From assembly GCF_006442205.1 (NCBI RefSeq), contig NZ_VFVR01000004.1, positions 124,001 through 188,000 on the forward strand: a stretch of 64,000 bases of DNA, written 5' to 3'. Source of the DNA: Mesorhizobium sp. B2-3-12 (GTDB lineage: Bacteria > Pseudomonadota > Alphaproteobacteria > Rhizobiales > Rhizobiaceae). The notes under the pieces are model-generated. The model was not told where the DNA came from. It did not search any database and saw only the letters and a list, made by a program, of their open reading frames with translations. Each line of letters opens with the position of its first letter. Position 1 is the stretch's first letter. Of this stretch, positions 52,941-62,136 are shown piece by piece. The position numbers and the translations under genes are program-made.

Positions 52941-55655
52941 CTATGCCCCTCCTTTCGGAGGGGCGAGCAGGTTCAAGGCAGCCGGTGCGGCGCGCACGGC
53001 CTGGACGCGGTTCGAGACCGAGAGCTTGCCGAAAATGTTCTTCAGATGCCATTTCACCGTCGTCTCGCTGACTGACAAAGCGAGCGCTATATCGCGGTTG
53101 GACATGCCCTCCGACAGGCAGCGCAGCATTTCGGATTCGCGCTGTGTGAGTTCCTCTTTTTCGGCTGCCGGCATGGCCGGCTTGCGCGTCGCGACAGGCA
53201 TCGTCTGCGCGGCATCGATGATACGCGTCGCATAGGCCGACAATGCCGGATCTGTCTTTGCCTGTGCCGCGCGCAGCCGCATCAAGGCCTCCACGACGGG
53301 CCTGCCCTCGTCGACGAAGGAGCGGATGAAGCCGGAGGGCTGGGCAAGCCGCAACGCTTCGAGCAGATGACGATCGGCCTCACGCGGGTCATGGCTGGCA
53401 CTCTTGGCGCGCAGGATCAGCGCCAGTATGTGGCGGCGCATGCGCCCACCGCTTTTCGTTCGCTCCAGCAGCGCGTCGAAAATCGCCGCCGCAGCGGCAT
53501 AGGATTTCTCCGCCGTCAGCAGCCGGCCCTCGGCGAAGAACTCGAATTCGTTGGCGACGGTTGGGGTGGTCTCGCCCTGGTCGCGGCGGTGTTCGTCGAG
53601 CAGCGCGCGCGCTTCCGGTATGCGGTTCTGGTCGATCAGCAGCCGGATGCGATCATGCACCAGCACCGAAGCGAGGCGGCGGTAGACGGAGCCGCGCACA
53701 CGCTGGTAGACGCGCTCCAGCATGTCCAGTGCCGCGTCGCTCCGACCGGTCAGCTGCAACACGCGGGCATAGGTCGGCACGCTGGCCAGGGGATAGACGA
53801 TGACCGCGGCGCCCTCGATCAGCGGCCCGAGATTCTCGACCAGCGCCAGCGCTTCGCCGGACGCGTTGGTCTCGTAGGCGAGTTCGGCAAGCAGCGTTCC
53901 GGCGAGCGCCTCGGCATAGGAGTTGGCGCCGATGCGCGTCCTGGCCTCGATGATCGCGTTGCGCAGCAGCCGTTCGGCGGCGGGCAGGCGGCCGGCCGAG
54001 CGTTCGATGACGGCCATGTAGCAATTGGCGATGGTGACGCCGAGCAGGCTGCCGCTGCGCTCATGCGCCTTGCGCGCCGCGTCCACCGCCGCGCGCGCCC
54101 CTTCGAGGTCGCCCAGCGCATAGAGGTTGTAGCCGATGACGTTGGCGGTCGCCCCTTCCATGAACCAGGCATCGGGCGCGATGATGCGCAACGCGGCCAG
54201 CGCGGTGTCGCGTGCGTCCTCGAACTGTTCCAGCGTGCTGTGCACCGCCGCGGCAAGAACCTCGAGTTCGGCCTCGATCGTGGTGCCGGTCAGCGTGCCC
54301 GGGTCATTGCCATCAGCCGGCCCGGCCTCCACCAGCTTGCGCGCGTTGGCGAGCGTCTGCTGGGCAATTTCGGGCTGGCTCGAGTGCACCGCAAGCCAGA
54401 GCACGACAAGCTGCAGCCGGATGCGCTGGTCGATCAGTTTCCTCGGCAGCAGCGCCAGCAACTGGCGCACATAGAGAAGCTGGCACTGGGCGATGAGTTC
54501 GAGCGCGTTGTTCTCGACGAACACCGCGGCGCGGGCCTGGTCGCCGGCGGCCAGCGCATGGCCGATGGCTTCGGTAAGCATCTTGCGTTCGCCGAACCAT
54601 TCCGAAGCCGCCAGGTGCAGCGGCGCGATCATCTCCGGTTCGCGCCGTTCCATCTCGCGGCTGAGAAAGTCATGGAACAAATGATGATAGCGGAACCAGC
54701 GCCGCTCCTCGTCGAGCGGCACCAGGAACAGGTTGCGGGTCTCGATCTCGGTGATATCGGCCTCGGCGTCCGCCGTTCGCATCACCGCCCGGCAGGCCTC
54801 GGCGCTGAAGCGCTCGAAGATCGAGGAATGGAGCAGGAATTTCGCCAGCGCCGGCGGCAGTCCCAAAAACACTTCCCCCATCAGGAAGTCGGCGACATTG
54901 CGGTTGGCGCCGGTGAAATTGCCGATGACGGTTTCGGGCGCATGGGCGGCACTGAGCGACAGTGAGGCGAGCTGCAGGCCGGCGGCCCAGCCTTCGGTGC
55001 GCGAGCACAAGGTTTCCACCGTGCCGCTGCTGACGGAGAGGCCGAGCTTGTCGTTGAAGAAGGCTTCGGCCTCGGACGAGGCGAAACGCAGATCGTCCGG
55101 GCCGATTTCGAAGACATCGCCGAGGACCCGGAGCTTGCCGAGCTGCAGGTCGGGCAGGTTGCGCGAACCGATGACCAAGGCGACGTTGGCGGGCGCCTGC
55201 CGCGTCAGGCGTTCCATGAACCGCTTTACCGCCGGTTCTTCGATGGCATGATAGTCGTCGAAGAACAGGGTGATGTCGGCGTGGCGTGCCGCAAACCCCG
55301 CTATAAGGGCCGCGAGCACCACGTCGAGCTGCGGGATGGGACTCGACTGGAAGGCGAGGTCGAGCTCGGCCGGGTTCTGCACGAGATGGCGCAGCGCCCC
55401 GACCAGATGCGACAGGAAGGCGCCTTCGTCATTGTCCGTCGCTTCGCAGGACAGCCATGCCGTCAGCCGGCCATGGCGCGCGACCTCGGTTGCCCATTGC
55501 GCCATCGTCGTCGACTTGCCGAAGCCGGCGGGCGCGGCGAACAGCACGATGCGCGTGTCGACATGTCGCTCCAGCCTCGACAGGATAGCCTCGCGCCGCA
55601 CCCACCGGCGGTGGTGGGGCGATGCCTGGCTGTCGGGTTGCGAAGACGGTCTCAT
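52941..55655 (-). CDS. LuxR family ATP-dependent (MalT/LAL type) regulator
   Basis: A large regulator of about 904 residues. It has an N-terminal STAND-type ATPase with Walker A PAGFGKSTT (42-50), a long helical repeat section, and a C-terminal LuxR helix-turn-helix (TQRESEMLRCLSEGMSNRDI and following). These proteins sense a small ligand and ATP and activate transcription. The ATG overlaps the stop of the GNAT gene (ATGA); a start 17 codons earlier is possible. It lies just before the deacetylase-transport genes, its most likely targets. Confidence 0.87.
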   Translation of the reverse strand: MRPSSQPDSQASPHHRRWVRREAILSRLERHVDTRIVLFAAPAGFGKSTTMAQWATEVARHGRLTAWLSCEATDNDEGAFLSHLVGALRHLVQNPAELDLAFQSSPIPQLDVVLAALIAGFAARHADITLFFDDYHAIEEPAVKRFMERLTRQAPANVALVIGSRNLPDLQLGKLRVLGDVFEIGPDDLRFASSEAEAFFNDKLGLSVSSGTVETLCSRTEGWAAGLQLASLSLSAAHAPETVIGNFTGANRNVADFLMGEVFLGLPPALAKFLLHSSIFERFSAEACRAVMRTADAEADITEIETRNLFLVPLDEERRWFRYHHLFHDFLSREMERREPEMIAPLHLAASEWFGERKMLTEAIGHALAAGDQARAAVFVENNALELIAQCQLLYVRQLLALLPRKLIDQRIRLQLVVLWLAVHSSQPEIAQQTLANARKLVEAGPADGNDPGTLTGTTIEAELEVLAAAVHSTLEQFEDARDTALAALRIIAPDAWFMEGATANVIGYNLYALGDLEGARAAVDAARKAHERSGSLLGVTIANCYMAVIERSAGRLPAAERLLRNAIIEARTRIGANSYAEALAGTLLAELAYETNASGEALALVENLGPLIEGAAVIVYPLASVPTYARVLQLTGRSDAALDMLERVYQRVRGSVYRRLASVLVHDRIRLLIDQNRIPEARALLDEHRRDQGETTPTVANEFEFFAEGRLLTAEKSYAAAAAIFDALLERTKSGGRMRRHILALILRAKSASHDPREADRHLLEALRLAQPSGFIRSFVDEGRPVVEALMRLRAAQAKTDPALSAYATRIIDAAQTMPVATRKPAMPAAEKEELTQRESEMLRCLSEGMSNRDIALALSVSETTVKWHLKNIFGKLSVSNRVQAVRAAPAALNLLAPPKGGA
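52945..52964. terminator. Hairpin at the end of the LuxR-type gene
   Basis: GCCCCTCC (52945-52952) and GGAGGGGC (52957-52964) form a perfect 8-bp stem with a 4-base loop that overlaps the last codons and ends next to the stop codon. No long T-run follows in either direction. It may reduce read-through from the regulator into the deacetylase-transport genes. Confidence 0.4.
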
Positions 55656-56299
55656 CTGGCGCCGGACACCCATTCGGTTTCGATCAGCGGGATTTGCGGT
55701 GCGCAATCGCGCGGCAGGGTTCCCTTGACGCGCGGATCGTCGGTGATCTCGAAGCCGGCCGCGAAGGGTTCAAACCCGCACGCCCTGTAGAAGCCGATGA
55801 CGCTGTGGTGATCGAAGCTGCTGGTGTGCAGCCAGATGCGGTCGGGTTTTAGGCGCCAGGCCTGATCGAGCGCGCCCGCCATCAGCCGCTTGCCAAGGCC
55901 TCGACCGGTCGAGGACGGGAAGAGGCCGAAATAGGTGATCTCGATCTCGTTGCCGTCGCCGGCAACGAATTCGACCATGCCGACATGGCCGCCGCTGTCA
56001 TCGTGGCCGTAGTAGAGATGCTGGCGCGGGTCGGCGAAATGCGCCGCGATGTCCGCGTCCGACATTTCCGCGGCGCGGTCCCAGAGCCAGGGAGCGCCGA
56101 TCTCGAGAAAGACCGAACGGTAGAAGGCGGGCTCGGGCTCGATGACGCGGGTCATCGCCAGCGGATGCGCGAGACCCTGCACCGGCGCGCGCGCCTCCAT
56201 CCACGTCACCGCGTTGACGATCTTGCCGGCCGGAATGCGCCGGTAACCCGACGACAGGTCGGTGATTTCATCCGGCAATGTACCTTCGGTGACTTGCAT
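55652..56299 (-). CDS. GNAT family N-acetyltransferase
   Basis: A 215-residue acetyltransferase. The GNAT acetyl-CoA binding motif lies near residues 135-150 (LFPSSTGRGLGKRLM), with the preceding beta strand EIEITYFG and a C-terminal FYRACGFEPF segment. The start is the ATG coding MQVTEGTL; the longer frame runs into the divergent promoter. Its stop overlaps the start of the LuxR-type regulator. An acetyltransferase and a deacetylase in one operon suggest that acetylation state matters in the pathway, but each could have a separate target. Confidence 0.83.
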   Translation of the reverse strand: MQVTEGTLPDEITDLSSGYRRIPAGKIVNAVTWMEARAPVQGLAHPLAMTRVIEPEPAFYRSVFLEIGAPWLWDRAAEMSDADIAAHFADPRQHLYYGHDDSGGHVGMVEFVAGDGNEIEITYFGLFPSSTGRGLGKRLMAGALDQAWRLKPDRIWLHTSSFDHHSVIGFYRACGFEPFAAGFEITDDPRVKGTLPRDCAPQIPLIETEWVSGAR

Positions 56300-56475
56300 T
56301 CGTCCTCGATCTCCGCCGCGTGGCCTCGCTGGCACATCAGGAAGCTGATGCCAACTCCGCGACGACCTGCCAAGAGGCTGCAGGGGTGGGCCATGATTTT
56401 GGCCCGCCTGTCTTCTTGCCTTTTCGAGAATGGCATATGAGATATGATACACCATTTACGGAGAAGCGGAATATC

Positions 56476-57777
56476 ATGCCGGAGCGAATTGCGGACGAGG
56501 CCATTTTGCGGGCGGTCGACGACGGTTTCGACCGCCAGCTCGCCTTTTTGGCCGATCTCGTGCGCTTTCCCTCCCAACGTGGCGAGGAACATGCCGCGCA
56601 ATCCTTCATGACGGCGGCCTATGAAGCCGATGGCTATGCGGTCGATATGTGGCGTGTCGATGTCGACGCGATCCGTGACTTGCCCGGATTTTCACCCGTG
56701 GCGGTTTCCTATGATGACGCCTTCAATGTCGTCGCCACCCATACGCCGAAGAACGCTACCGGCCGATCGCTGATCCTCAACGGGCATATCGATGTCGTGC
56801 CGACGGGACCGCTCGACCGCTGGGTGCGCGATCCCTACGATCCCGTGATTGAGGATGGCTGGATGCATGGTCGGGGCGCCGGCGACATGAAGGCCGGACT
56901 GTCGGCCTGCCTCTATGCGCTGGCCGCCTTGCGGAGCCTCGGTTATCAGCCGGCCGCGAAAGTGTTCCTGCAGTCCGTGGTCGAGGAGGAGTGCACCGGC
57001 AATGGCGCGCTCGCTTGCCTGCAGCGTGGCTACCGCGCCGCCGCCGCCTTCATTCCCGAACCGCTGGAGCCAAGGCTGATGCGTGCACAGGTCGGGCCGA
57101 TCTGGTTCCGGGTCGAGGTCGATGGCGATCCGCAGCATGCGTCGGGCGCCTTCTCGGCCGGCGCCAATGCCATCGAAAAGGCCTTCCTCATCATCCAGGC
57201 GCTGAAGCAACTCGAAATCGTCTGGAACGCGCGCAAGGTCGATAACAGGCATTTCTGCGATCACCCGCACCCGATCCGCTTCAACCTCGGCAAGATCGAG
57301 GGCGGCGAGTGGACGTCCAGCGTTCCGGCGCGTTGCGTGTTCGAGATGCGTGTCGCGACCTATCCCGGCCAGAAGCTCGAGGACGCCCGCGCCGAGCTCG
57401 AAGCCTGCATCGCGGACGCGGCGCGCGCCGATCCGTTCCTCGCCAATCGTCCGCCGAGGATGACCTATAACGGCTTCATGGCCGAGGGCTACGTGCTTGA
57501 AGGGGCCGACGAGATGGAAGCTGTGCTGCGTCGCAGCCACACCGCCGTGTGGGGCGAGCCGCTGACGGAGCACGTCACCTCGGCCACGACAGATGCGCGT
57601 TTCTTCGGCCTCTATGCCGACACGCCGGCCATCGTCTATGGCCCGATCTGCCGCATGCCGCATGGCTATGACGAGGCCGTCGATCTCGACTCCGTGCGCA
57701 AGGTCACGCAGACCATCGCGCTCTTCATCGCCGACTGGTGCGGCCTCGAACCCATCGATGCCGAGGTCAGGCCATGA
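56476..57777 (+). CDS. M20 family amidohydrolase/deacylase (ArgE/DapE-like)
   Basis: A 433-residue dizinc hydrolase. The catalytic residues are His104 and Asp106 (LNGHIDVVPT), the bridging Asp137 (GRGAGDMKAG), and the Glu171-Glu172 pair in VVEEECTGNG. The dimerisation domain is inserted near residues 195-310. It belongs with ArgE, DapE and acetylornithine-type deacylases and removes an acyl group from an amino compound. The ATG at 56476 has AGCGGA just upstream; one 13 codons earlier is weaker. Its stop overlaps the kinase gene ATG, so the two are co-translated. Confidence 0.87.
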   Translation: MPERIADEAILRAVDDGFDRQLAFLADLVRFPSQRGEEHAAQSFMTAAYEADGYAVDMWRVDVDAIRDLPGFSPVAVSYDDAFNVVATHTPKNATGRSLILNGHIDVVPTGPLDRWVRDPYDPVIEDGWMHGRGAGDMKAGLSACLYALAALRSLGYQPAAKVFLQSVVEEECTGNGALACLQRGYRAAAAFIPEPLEPRLMRAQVGPIWFRVEVDGDPQHASGAFSAGANAIEKAFLIIQALKQLEIVWNARKVDNRHFCDHPHPIRFNLGKIEGGEWTSSVPARCVFEMRVATYPGQKLEDARAELEACIADAARADPFLANRPPRMTYNGFMAEGYVLEGADEMEAVLRRSHTAVWGEPLTEHVTSATTDARFFGLYADTPAIVYGPICRMPHGYDEAVDLDSVRKVTQTIALFIADWCGLEPIDAEVRP

Positions 57778-58832
57778 ACGAGGCGGTATCGGATGCCTTC
57801 GGCGAGACGCTCGCGGAGGACGCGCCTGACGTTTCGATCGTCGAGGCGCTTGCCCTGTTGCGTCGGCACTATGGGGTCACAGGCAGCGCGCGCCCGCTGC
57901 CGGGCGAGCGCGATCACAATTTCCATATCGAGACCGAAGGCGAGGGCGCGTTCGTCCTGAAGGTCTCTCATCCGGCGGAAGAGGCCGGCTTCACCGATTT
58001 CCAGAACAAGGCGCTCGACCATATCCTGACGGTCGATCCTTCCTTGCCTGTTCCCTCGGTGCGCAAGAGCCTCGAAGGCGAAGCGCAGTTCATGGTCAGC
58101 GTCGGCGGCTCGCCGCCGCGCATCGTGCGGCTGGTCACCTATCTGCCGGGCCAACTGCTTTCGCGCTCGCCCACATCGGCGGCGCAGGATCGCAATCTCG
58201 GCATCTTCCTCGCCCGGCTTGGCCGGGCGCTGCGCGGATTCTTCCACCCGGCCGCGGGCAGCGACCTTTTGTGGGACATCCGCAAGGTCGCCAAGACGCG
58301 GCCAATGCTGGCGCATATCACCGACGCCGCCCATCGCGTCATGGTCGAGCGTGTCATCGACGCCTTCGAGGAACATGCGGCGCCGGTGATCCCCGGCCTG
58401 CGCGCACAGATCGTCCACAACGACATGAACTCCTACAATGTGGTGGTGGATGCCGCGCGGCCGGAAGTGGTCAGCGGCATCCTCGATTTCGGCGACATGA
58501 TCCATTCGCCGCTGATCTGCGACCTCGCCATCGGTGCCGTCTACCGCTGGCCCGCCGAAGGTCATCCGCTGGCGCCTGCGGCTCGCTTCGTCGCCGGCTA
58601 TCAGTCCGTGCAGCCGCTCGAAATCGAAGAGCTTGGTATCCTCTTCCATCTCATTCGCGCACGGCTCGCGCTCATCGCCAACATCGCCAGCTGGCAGGCC
58701 GAGCGGTTTCCGGCCAAACGCGACTATGTGCTGCGCCTCATCACCGAGGTCTGGACCTCGCTCGAACGGCTGGACGGTCTATCGCCCGCTGACGCCCGCC
58801 GCTATTTTCTCGACCATTCCAAGCCGGAGTAG
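57774..58832 (+). CDS. APH-fold kinase, hydroxylysine-kinase-like
   Basis: A 352-residue aminoglycoside-phosphotransferase fold kinase. The ATP-site start PGERDHNFHIETEG (about 44-57), the catalytic loop HNDMNSYN (Asp217, Asn222) and the metal motif ILDFGDM (Asp238) are intact. The same motif pattern is found in hydroxylysine kinase (HYKK/AGPHD1). Its four-base overlap with the M20 gene and the phospho-lyase-like aminotransferase immediately after suggest that it phosphorylates a hydroxyl on an amino compound, for later elimination. Homoserine-kinase-like or choline-kinase-like roles cannot be excluded. Confidence 0.78.
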   Translation: MNEAVSDAFGETLAEDAPDVSIVEALALLRRHYGVTGSARPLPGERDHNFHIETEGEGAFVLKVSHPAEEAGFTDFQNKALDHILTVDPSLPVPSVRKSLEGEAQFMVSVGGSPPRIVRLVTYLPGQLLSRSPTSAAQDRNLGIFLARLGRALRGFFHPAAGSDLLWDIRKVAKTRPMLAHITDAAHRVMVERVIDAFEEHAAPVIPGLRAQIVHNDMNSYNVVVDAARPEVVSGILDFGDMIHSPLICDLAIGAVYRWPAEGHPLAPAARFVAGYQSVQPLEIEELGILFHLIRARLALIANIASWQAERFPAKRDYVLRLITEVWTSLERLDGLSPADARRYFLDHSKPE

Positions 58833-60140
58833 ATGCCCGTGTCCCAGTCCTCGCCCTATCCTGCAAACGCCGGCTCGGCGGCATCCGAGCAAGCCCTGCT
58901 CGATCGCCGTGCAAGATTGCTCGGGCCGACCTACCGCGCCTTCTACCGCAACCCGATCCATCTGGTGCGCGGCAGCGGCGTCTGGCTCTACGATGCGCAG
59001 GGCCGAAAATACCTCGACGCCTATAACAATGTCGCCTCCGTCGGGCACTGCCATCCGCGCGTCGTCGAGGCATTGTCGGGACAGGCCGCCACGCTCAACA
59101 CGCACACGCGCTATCTCAGCGAGATCATCCTCGACTACGCCGAGAAGCTGCTTGGCACGCTGCCGCCCCATCTCGGCCATGCCATGTTCACCTGCACCGG
59201 CAGCGAGGCCAACGACCTTGCCATCCGCATTGCCCAGCACTCCAGCGGCAACACCGGCGTGATCATCACCGACTTCGCCTATCACGGCGCCACCATCGCC
59301 ACCGCGCAGCTATCGCCGGCGGCGGTCGGGGCGAAAGGCGTGCCCGCGCAACACCGGACCGTGGCGGCGCCGGACACGTTGCGTGCCGGCGGCCGCGCCG
59401 CGCATGATTTCGCCAGAAATGTCGCCGCCGCCATCGAGGATATGCGCGCGCAAGGCATCCGTCCGGCGGCGCTGCTGCTCGATTCCGCCTTTTCCAGTGA
59501 CGGCATCTTCTTCCCCGATGCCACCGTCATGCGCGAGGCGACCGATCACGTCAGGAAAGCGGGCGGCATCATCGTTGCCGACGAGGTCCAGTCCGGTTTC
59601 GGCCGGCTCGGACAGGGCATGTGGGGCTTCGCCAATTACGACCTCGAACCCGACATCGTCACCATGGGCAAGCCGATCGGCGACGGACATCCGATGGGCG
59701 CGGTCATCGTGCGGCCACGGCTTGTTGCCTCCTTCGGCTCGAACACCGGCTACTTCAACACCTTCGGCGGCAATCCGGTCGCGGCCGCTGTCGGCATCGC
59801 GGTGCTGAACGTCATCGAGGGCGAAGGGCTGATCGAGAACGCGCGCACGGTCGGCGCCTATACCGGAGAACTGCTGGACGCCTTGAAAGGCCGCCACGGC
59901 ATGGTCGCCGACGTCAGGCACAACGGCCTCTATTTCGGCGTCGAACTGACGGCGGAGGATGAGGCCGCCGCCGCTGCCAAGACCTCGTCCGTCGTCGAAG
60001 CCATGCGCGAGGACGGCGTGCTGATCTCGTCCTGCGGTCCGCGCGGCAATGTGCTGAAGATCAGGCCGCCGCTGCCCTTTGCCAGGGACAATGCCGAGCA
60101 GTTGGCCGAGACGCTCGATCGCGCACTGTCGAAATGGTGA
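58833..60140 (+). CDS. Class III aminotransferase-fold enzyme, ETNPPL/PHYKPL-like
   Basis: A 435-residue PLP enzyme with Asp250 (VADEVQSG) and the PLP lysine Lys280 (TMGKPIGDG). The segments DAYNNVASVGHCHPRVVEA and LNTHTRYL strongly resemble ethanolamine-phosphate phospho-lyase and 5-phosphohydroxylysine phospho-lyase, which release phosphate and ammonia instead of exchanging amino groups. It starts directly after the kinase stop. Kinase plus phospho-lyase would convert a hydroxylated amine to an aldehyde or ketone. A plain aminotransferase is the alternative. Confidence 0.8.
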   Translation: MPVSQSSPYPANAGSAASEQALLDRRARLLGPTYRAFYRNPIHLVRGSGVWLYDAQGRKYLDAYNNVASVGHCHPRVVEALSGQAATLNTHTRYLSEIILDYAEKLLGTLPPHLGHAMFTCTGSEANDLAIRIAQHSSGNTGVIITDFAYHGATIATAQLSPAAVGAKGVPAQHRTVAAPDTLRAGGRAAHDFARNVAAAIEDMRAQGIRPAALLLDSAFSSDGIFFPDATVMREATDHVRKAGGIIVADEVQSGFGRLGQGMWGFANYDLEPDIVTMGKPIGDGHPMGAVIVRPRLVASFGSNTGYFNTFGGNPVAAAVGIAVLNVIEGEGLIENARTVGAYTGELLDALKGRHGMVADVRHNGLYFGVELTAEDEAAAAAKTSSVVEAMREDGVLISSCGPRGNVLKIRPPLPFARDNAEQLAETLDRALSKW

Positions 60141-60153
60141 GCTGAGCGGGCGC

Positions 60154-60810
60154 ATGCTGAAGCTCGAACATCAAACCCTCAACGACCGCGCCTATGGCGC
60201 GCTCAAGCAGGAATTGATCTCGGGCGGTTTCAGCCCGGGCCAGACACTGGTCATCCGCAAGCTCGCCGAGACCTTTGGCATTTCGACCACCCCGATCCGC
60301 GAGGCGCTGCAAAGGCTGGTCGCCGAGCGGTTGCTCGAAATGCAGAACAACCGCTCGATCATCGTGCCCTTGCTGTCCGAGCCCGCTTTCGAGGAGCTGA
60401 CGCGCATCCGCATCGCCGTCGAGGGATTGGCGGGCGAGATGGCCGCCACGCGCATGGGTGAGAGCGCGCTGATTGACATACAGGCCGCGCTCGCCGGGAT
60501 GCAGCGCGCCATCGAGGCCGGCGACGCCAAGGCCTATCTCGCGCTCAACGAGGCTTTCCACTTCGCCATCTACAGGCATGCCGGCGCGCCGATCCTCTTG
60601 AATATGATCCACGATCTCTGGGGGCGCGTCGGACCCTATCTCAAGCTGCTGATGCAGGCCGACCGTTACATTCCGCAGTCGAACGACGCGCATCTCAGGA
60701 TTGTTGCCGCGTTGGAGCGGCGCGATGGCCTCGCCGTCCAGGCGTCCCTGGCGGAGGACATCGCCGTGGCCGCCGCAATTCTCTCCGAAAATCTTCGCGC
60801 GGCGCACTGA
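60154..60810 (+). CDS. GntR family (FadR/FCD type) regulator
   Basis: A 218-residue regulator with a winged-helix start (LNDRAYGALKQELISGGFSPG) and an FCD-type effector domain rich in helices. The chosen ATG lies 13 bases after the phospho-lyase stop; an upstream frame only shadows that gene. Being the last gene of the M20-kinase-lyase operon, it most likely controls that operon. It is a second FCD-type GntR in the window besides the one at 4939-5637, with little likeness between them outside the fold. Confidence 0.87.
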   Translation: MLKLEHQTLNDRAYGALKQELISGGFSPGQTLVIRKLAETFGISTTPIREALQRLVAERLLEMQNNRSIIVPLLSEPAFEELTRIRIAVEGLAGEMAATRMGESALIDIQAALAGMQRAIEAGDAKAYLALNEAFHFAIYRHAGAPILLNMIHDLWGRVGPYLKLLMQADRYIPQSNDAHLRIVAALERRDGLAVQASLAEDIAVAAAILSENLRAAH

Positions 60811-60831
60811 CCGCACGGCAGGCTCGGTCGC

Positions 60832-62136
60832 CTATGCCGTTTCGTCCATCCGGTCGCGCAGCATGCTCCAGCCGAGCAGGATGTTGGGCGCGTGGCGCAG
60901 CAGGGCATGGAACGGGATCGGCGCCGGCGGCGCGAACGGCAGCGGCAAATCACGCGTGTCGGTTCCAGCGGCCCAGTCGGCCAGCACCTTGCCCATCGCC
61001 GTGGTCATGGCGATGCCGCGTCCATTGCAGGCGCGGCCGGCGATCAGGCCGGGGCCAAGATCCAGGAGGTGCGGCAGGAAATCCGGCTCGACCGCTGCCA
61101 TTCCTGACCAGCCATAGGCAAGCGGCGGCAAATCAGGCAGGTCGAGGTGCCGGCCAAGCCGTCGCCAGATCGTTTCCGGCACGCGCGTGTCGGCGCCGGC
61201 GCCAAGGATATGCATGCCGCCGCTGATCAGCCGGTTGTCGGCATCGAAGCGGAAGGTGAAGAGATTGCGCCTGGTGTCGCCGACGCCTAGCCCCCCGGGA
61301 AGCAGACGCGTGCGGATTTCGAGCGGTAGCGGCGCCGTGGCGATCTGGAAAACCTTCAGTGGAATATAGGTTCGCCGCAGCAACGGCTCGAGCGACCCGC
61401 CATAGGCGTTGGTGGCGATCAGCACCCTGGCAGCGCGCACCGATCCCGATGGCGTTTTCAGCGCCCAGCCGTCGGCCACGCGATCGACCGACGTGACGCG
61501 TGTCCGTTCAAAGATGCGCGCGCCGGCTTTCTCCGCCGCATCGGCGAGCCCCCGCGCATAGGCGACGGGATTGAGCACGCCGCCTGAACGATCCATCCAG
61601 CCGCCGAGATAGCCGCGCGCGCCCGTCAGCGTTTCGACATCCGGCCGATCCAGGGTAACGGCAGGCCGGCCGCGCCGCGCCCATTGTGCGGCCCGTGACT
61701 TGACCTTCTCCAGGGCTGCGCGCGAGTGCGCCGGCTGGACCCATCCGTTTTGGACCGCGTCGCAGTCGATGCCGTGCCGCCGGATCAGGCCGAAGACGAG
61801 GTCGGCACTGCCGGCGGCAAAATCGATGAGGCGTTCGCCGCGTTCGGGGCCGAGATGCGCGAGGATGCTATCGGGATCCATCTTGGCGAAGTTCGGTACG
61901 ACGAAACCGGCATTCCGGCCGGTCGCGCCCCAGGCGATGATTTCGGCTTCGAGAACGGCGACGGAAAGTCCTTTTCCGGCGGCGTGCAGTGCGGTTGAAA
62001 GCCCGGAAAAACCGCCGCCGACAATGGCGAGGTCGACATTGAGGTCGCCATTCAGCGCGGGCCGCTCGCGACGATCGCGGCTGACGGCGTGCCAGAGCGA
62101 AGCGCCATGCGCCTCCTGCCTGACCACGGCATTCAT
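60832..62136 (-). CDS. FAD-dependent amine/amino acid oxidase (DAO family)
   Basis: A 434-residue flavoprotein. FAD binds at the N-terminal IVGGGFSGLSTALH motif (about 37-50), and EAEIIAWGATGRNAGFV follows as in PuuB/gamma-glutamylputrescine oxidase and related enzymes. Such proteins oxidise primary or secondary amino groups, releasing hydrogen peroxide and ammonia. It is convergent with gntR and overlaps the LivM-like gene by four bases, so it is on the transcript of the second importer. The amine substrate is unknown. Confidence 0.85.
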   Translation of the reverse strand: MNAVVRQEAHGASLWHAVSRDRRERPALNGDLNVDLAIVGGGFSGLSTALHAAGKGLSVAVLEAEIIAWGATGRNAGFVVPNFAKMDPDSILAHLGPERGERLIDFAAGSADLVFGLIRRHGIDCDAVQNGWVQPAHSRAALEKVKSRAAQWARRGRPAVTLDRPDVETLTGARGYLGGWMDRSGGVLNPVAYARGLADAAEKAGARIFERTRVTSVDRVADGWALKTPSGSVRAARVLIATNAYGGSLEPLLRRTYIPLKVFQIATAPLPLEIRTRLLPGGLGVGDTRRNLFTFRFDADNRLISGGMHILGAGADTRVPETIWRRLGRHLDLPDLPPLAYGWSGMAAVEPDFLPHLLDLGPGLIAGRACNGRGIAMTTAMGKVLADWAAGTDTRDLPLPFAPPAPIPFHALLRHAPNILLGWSMLRDRMDETA

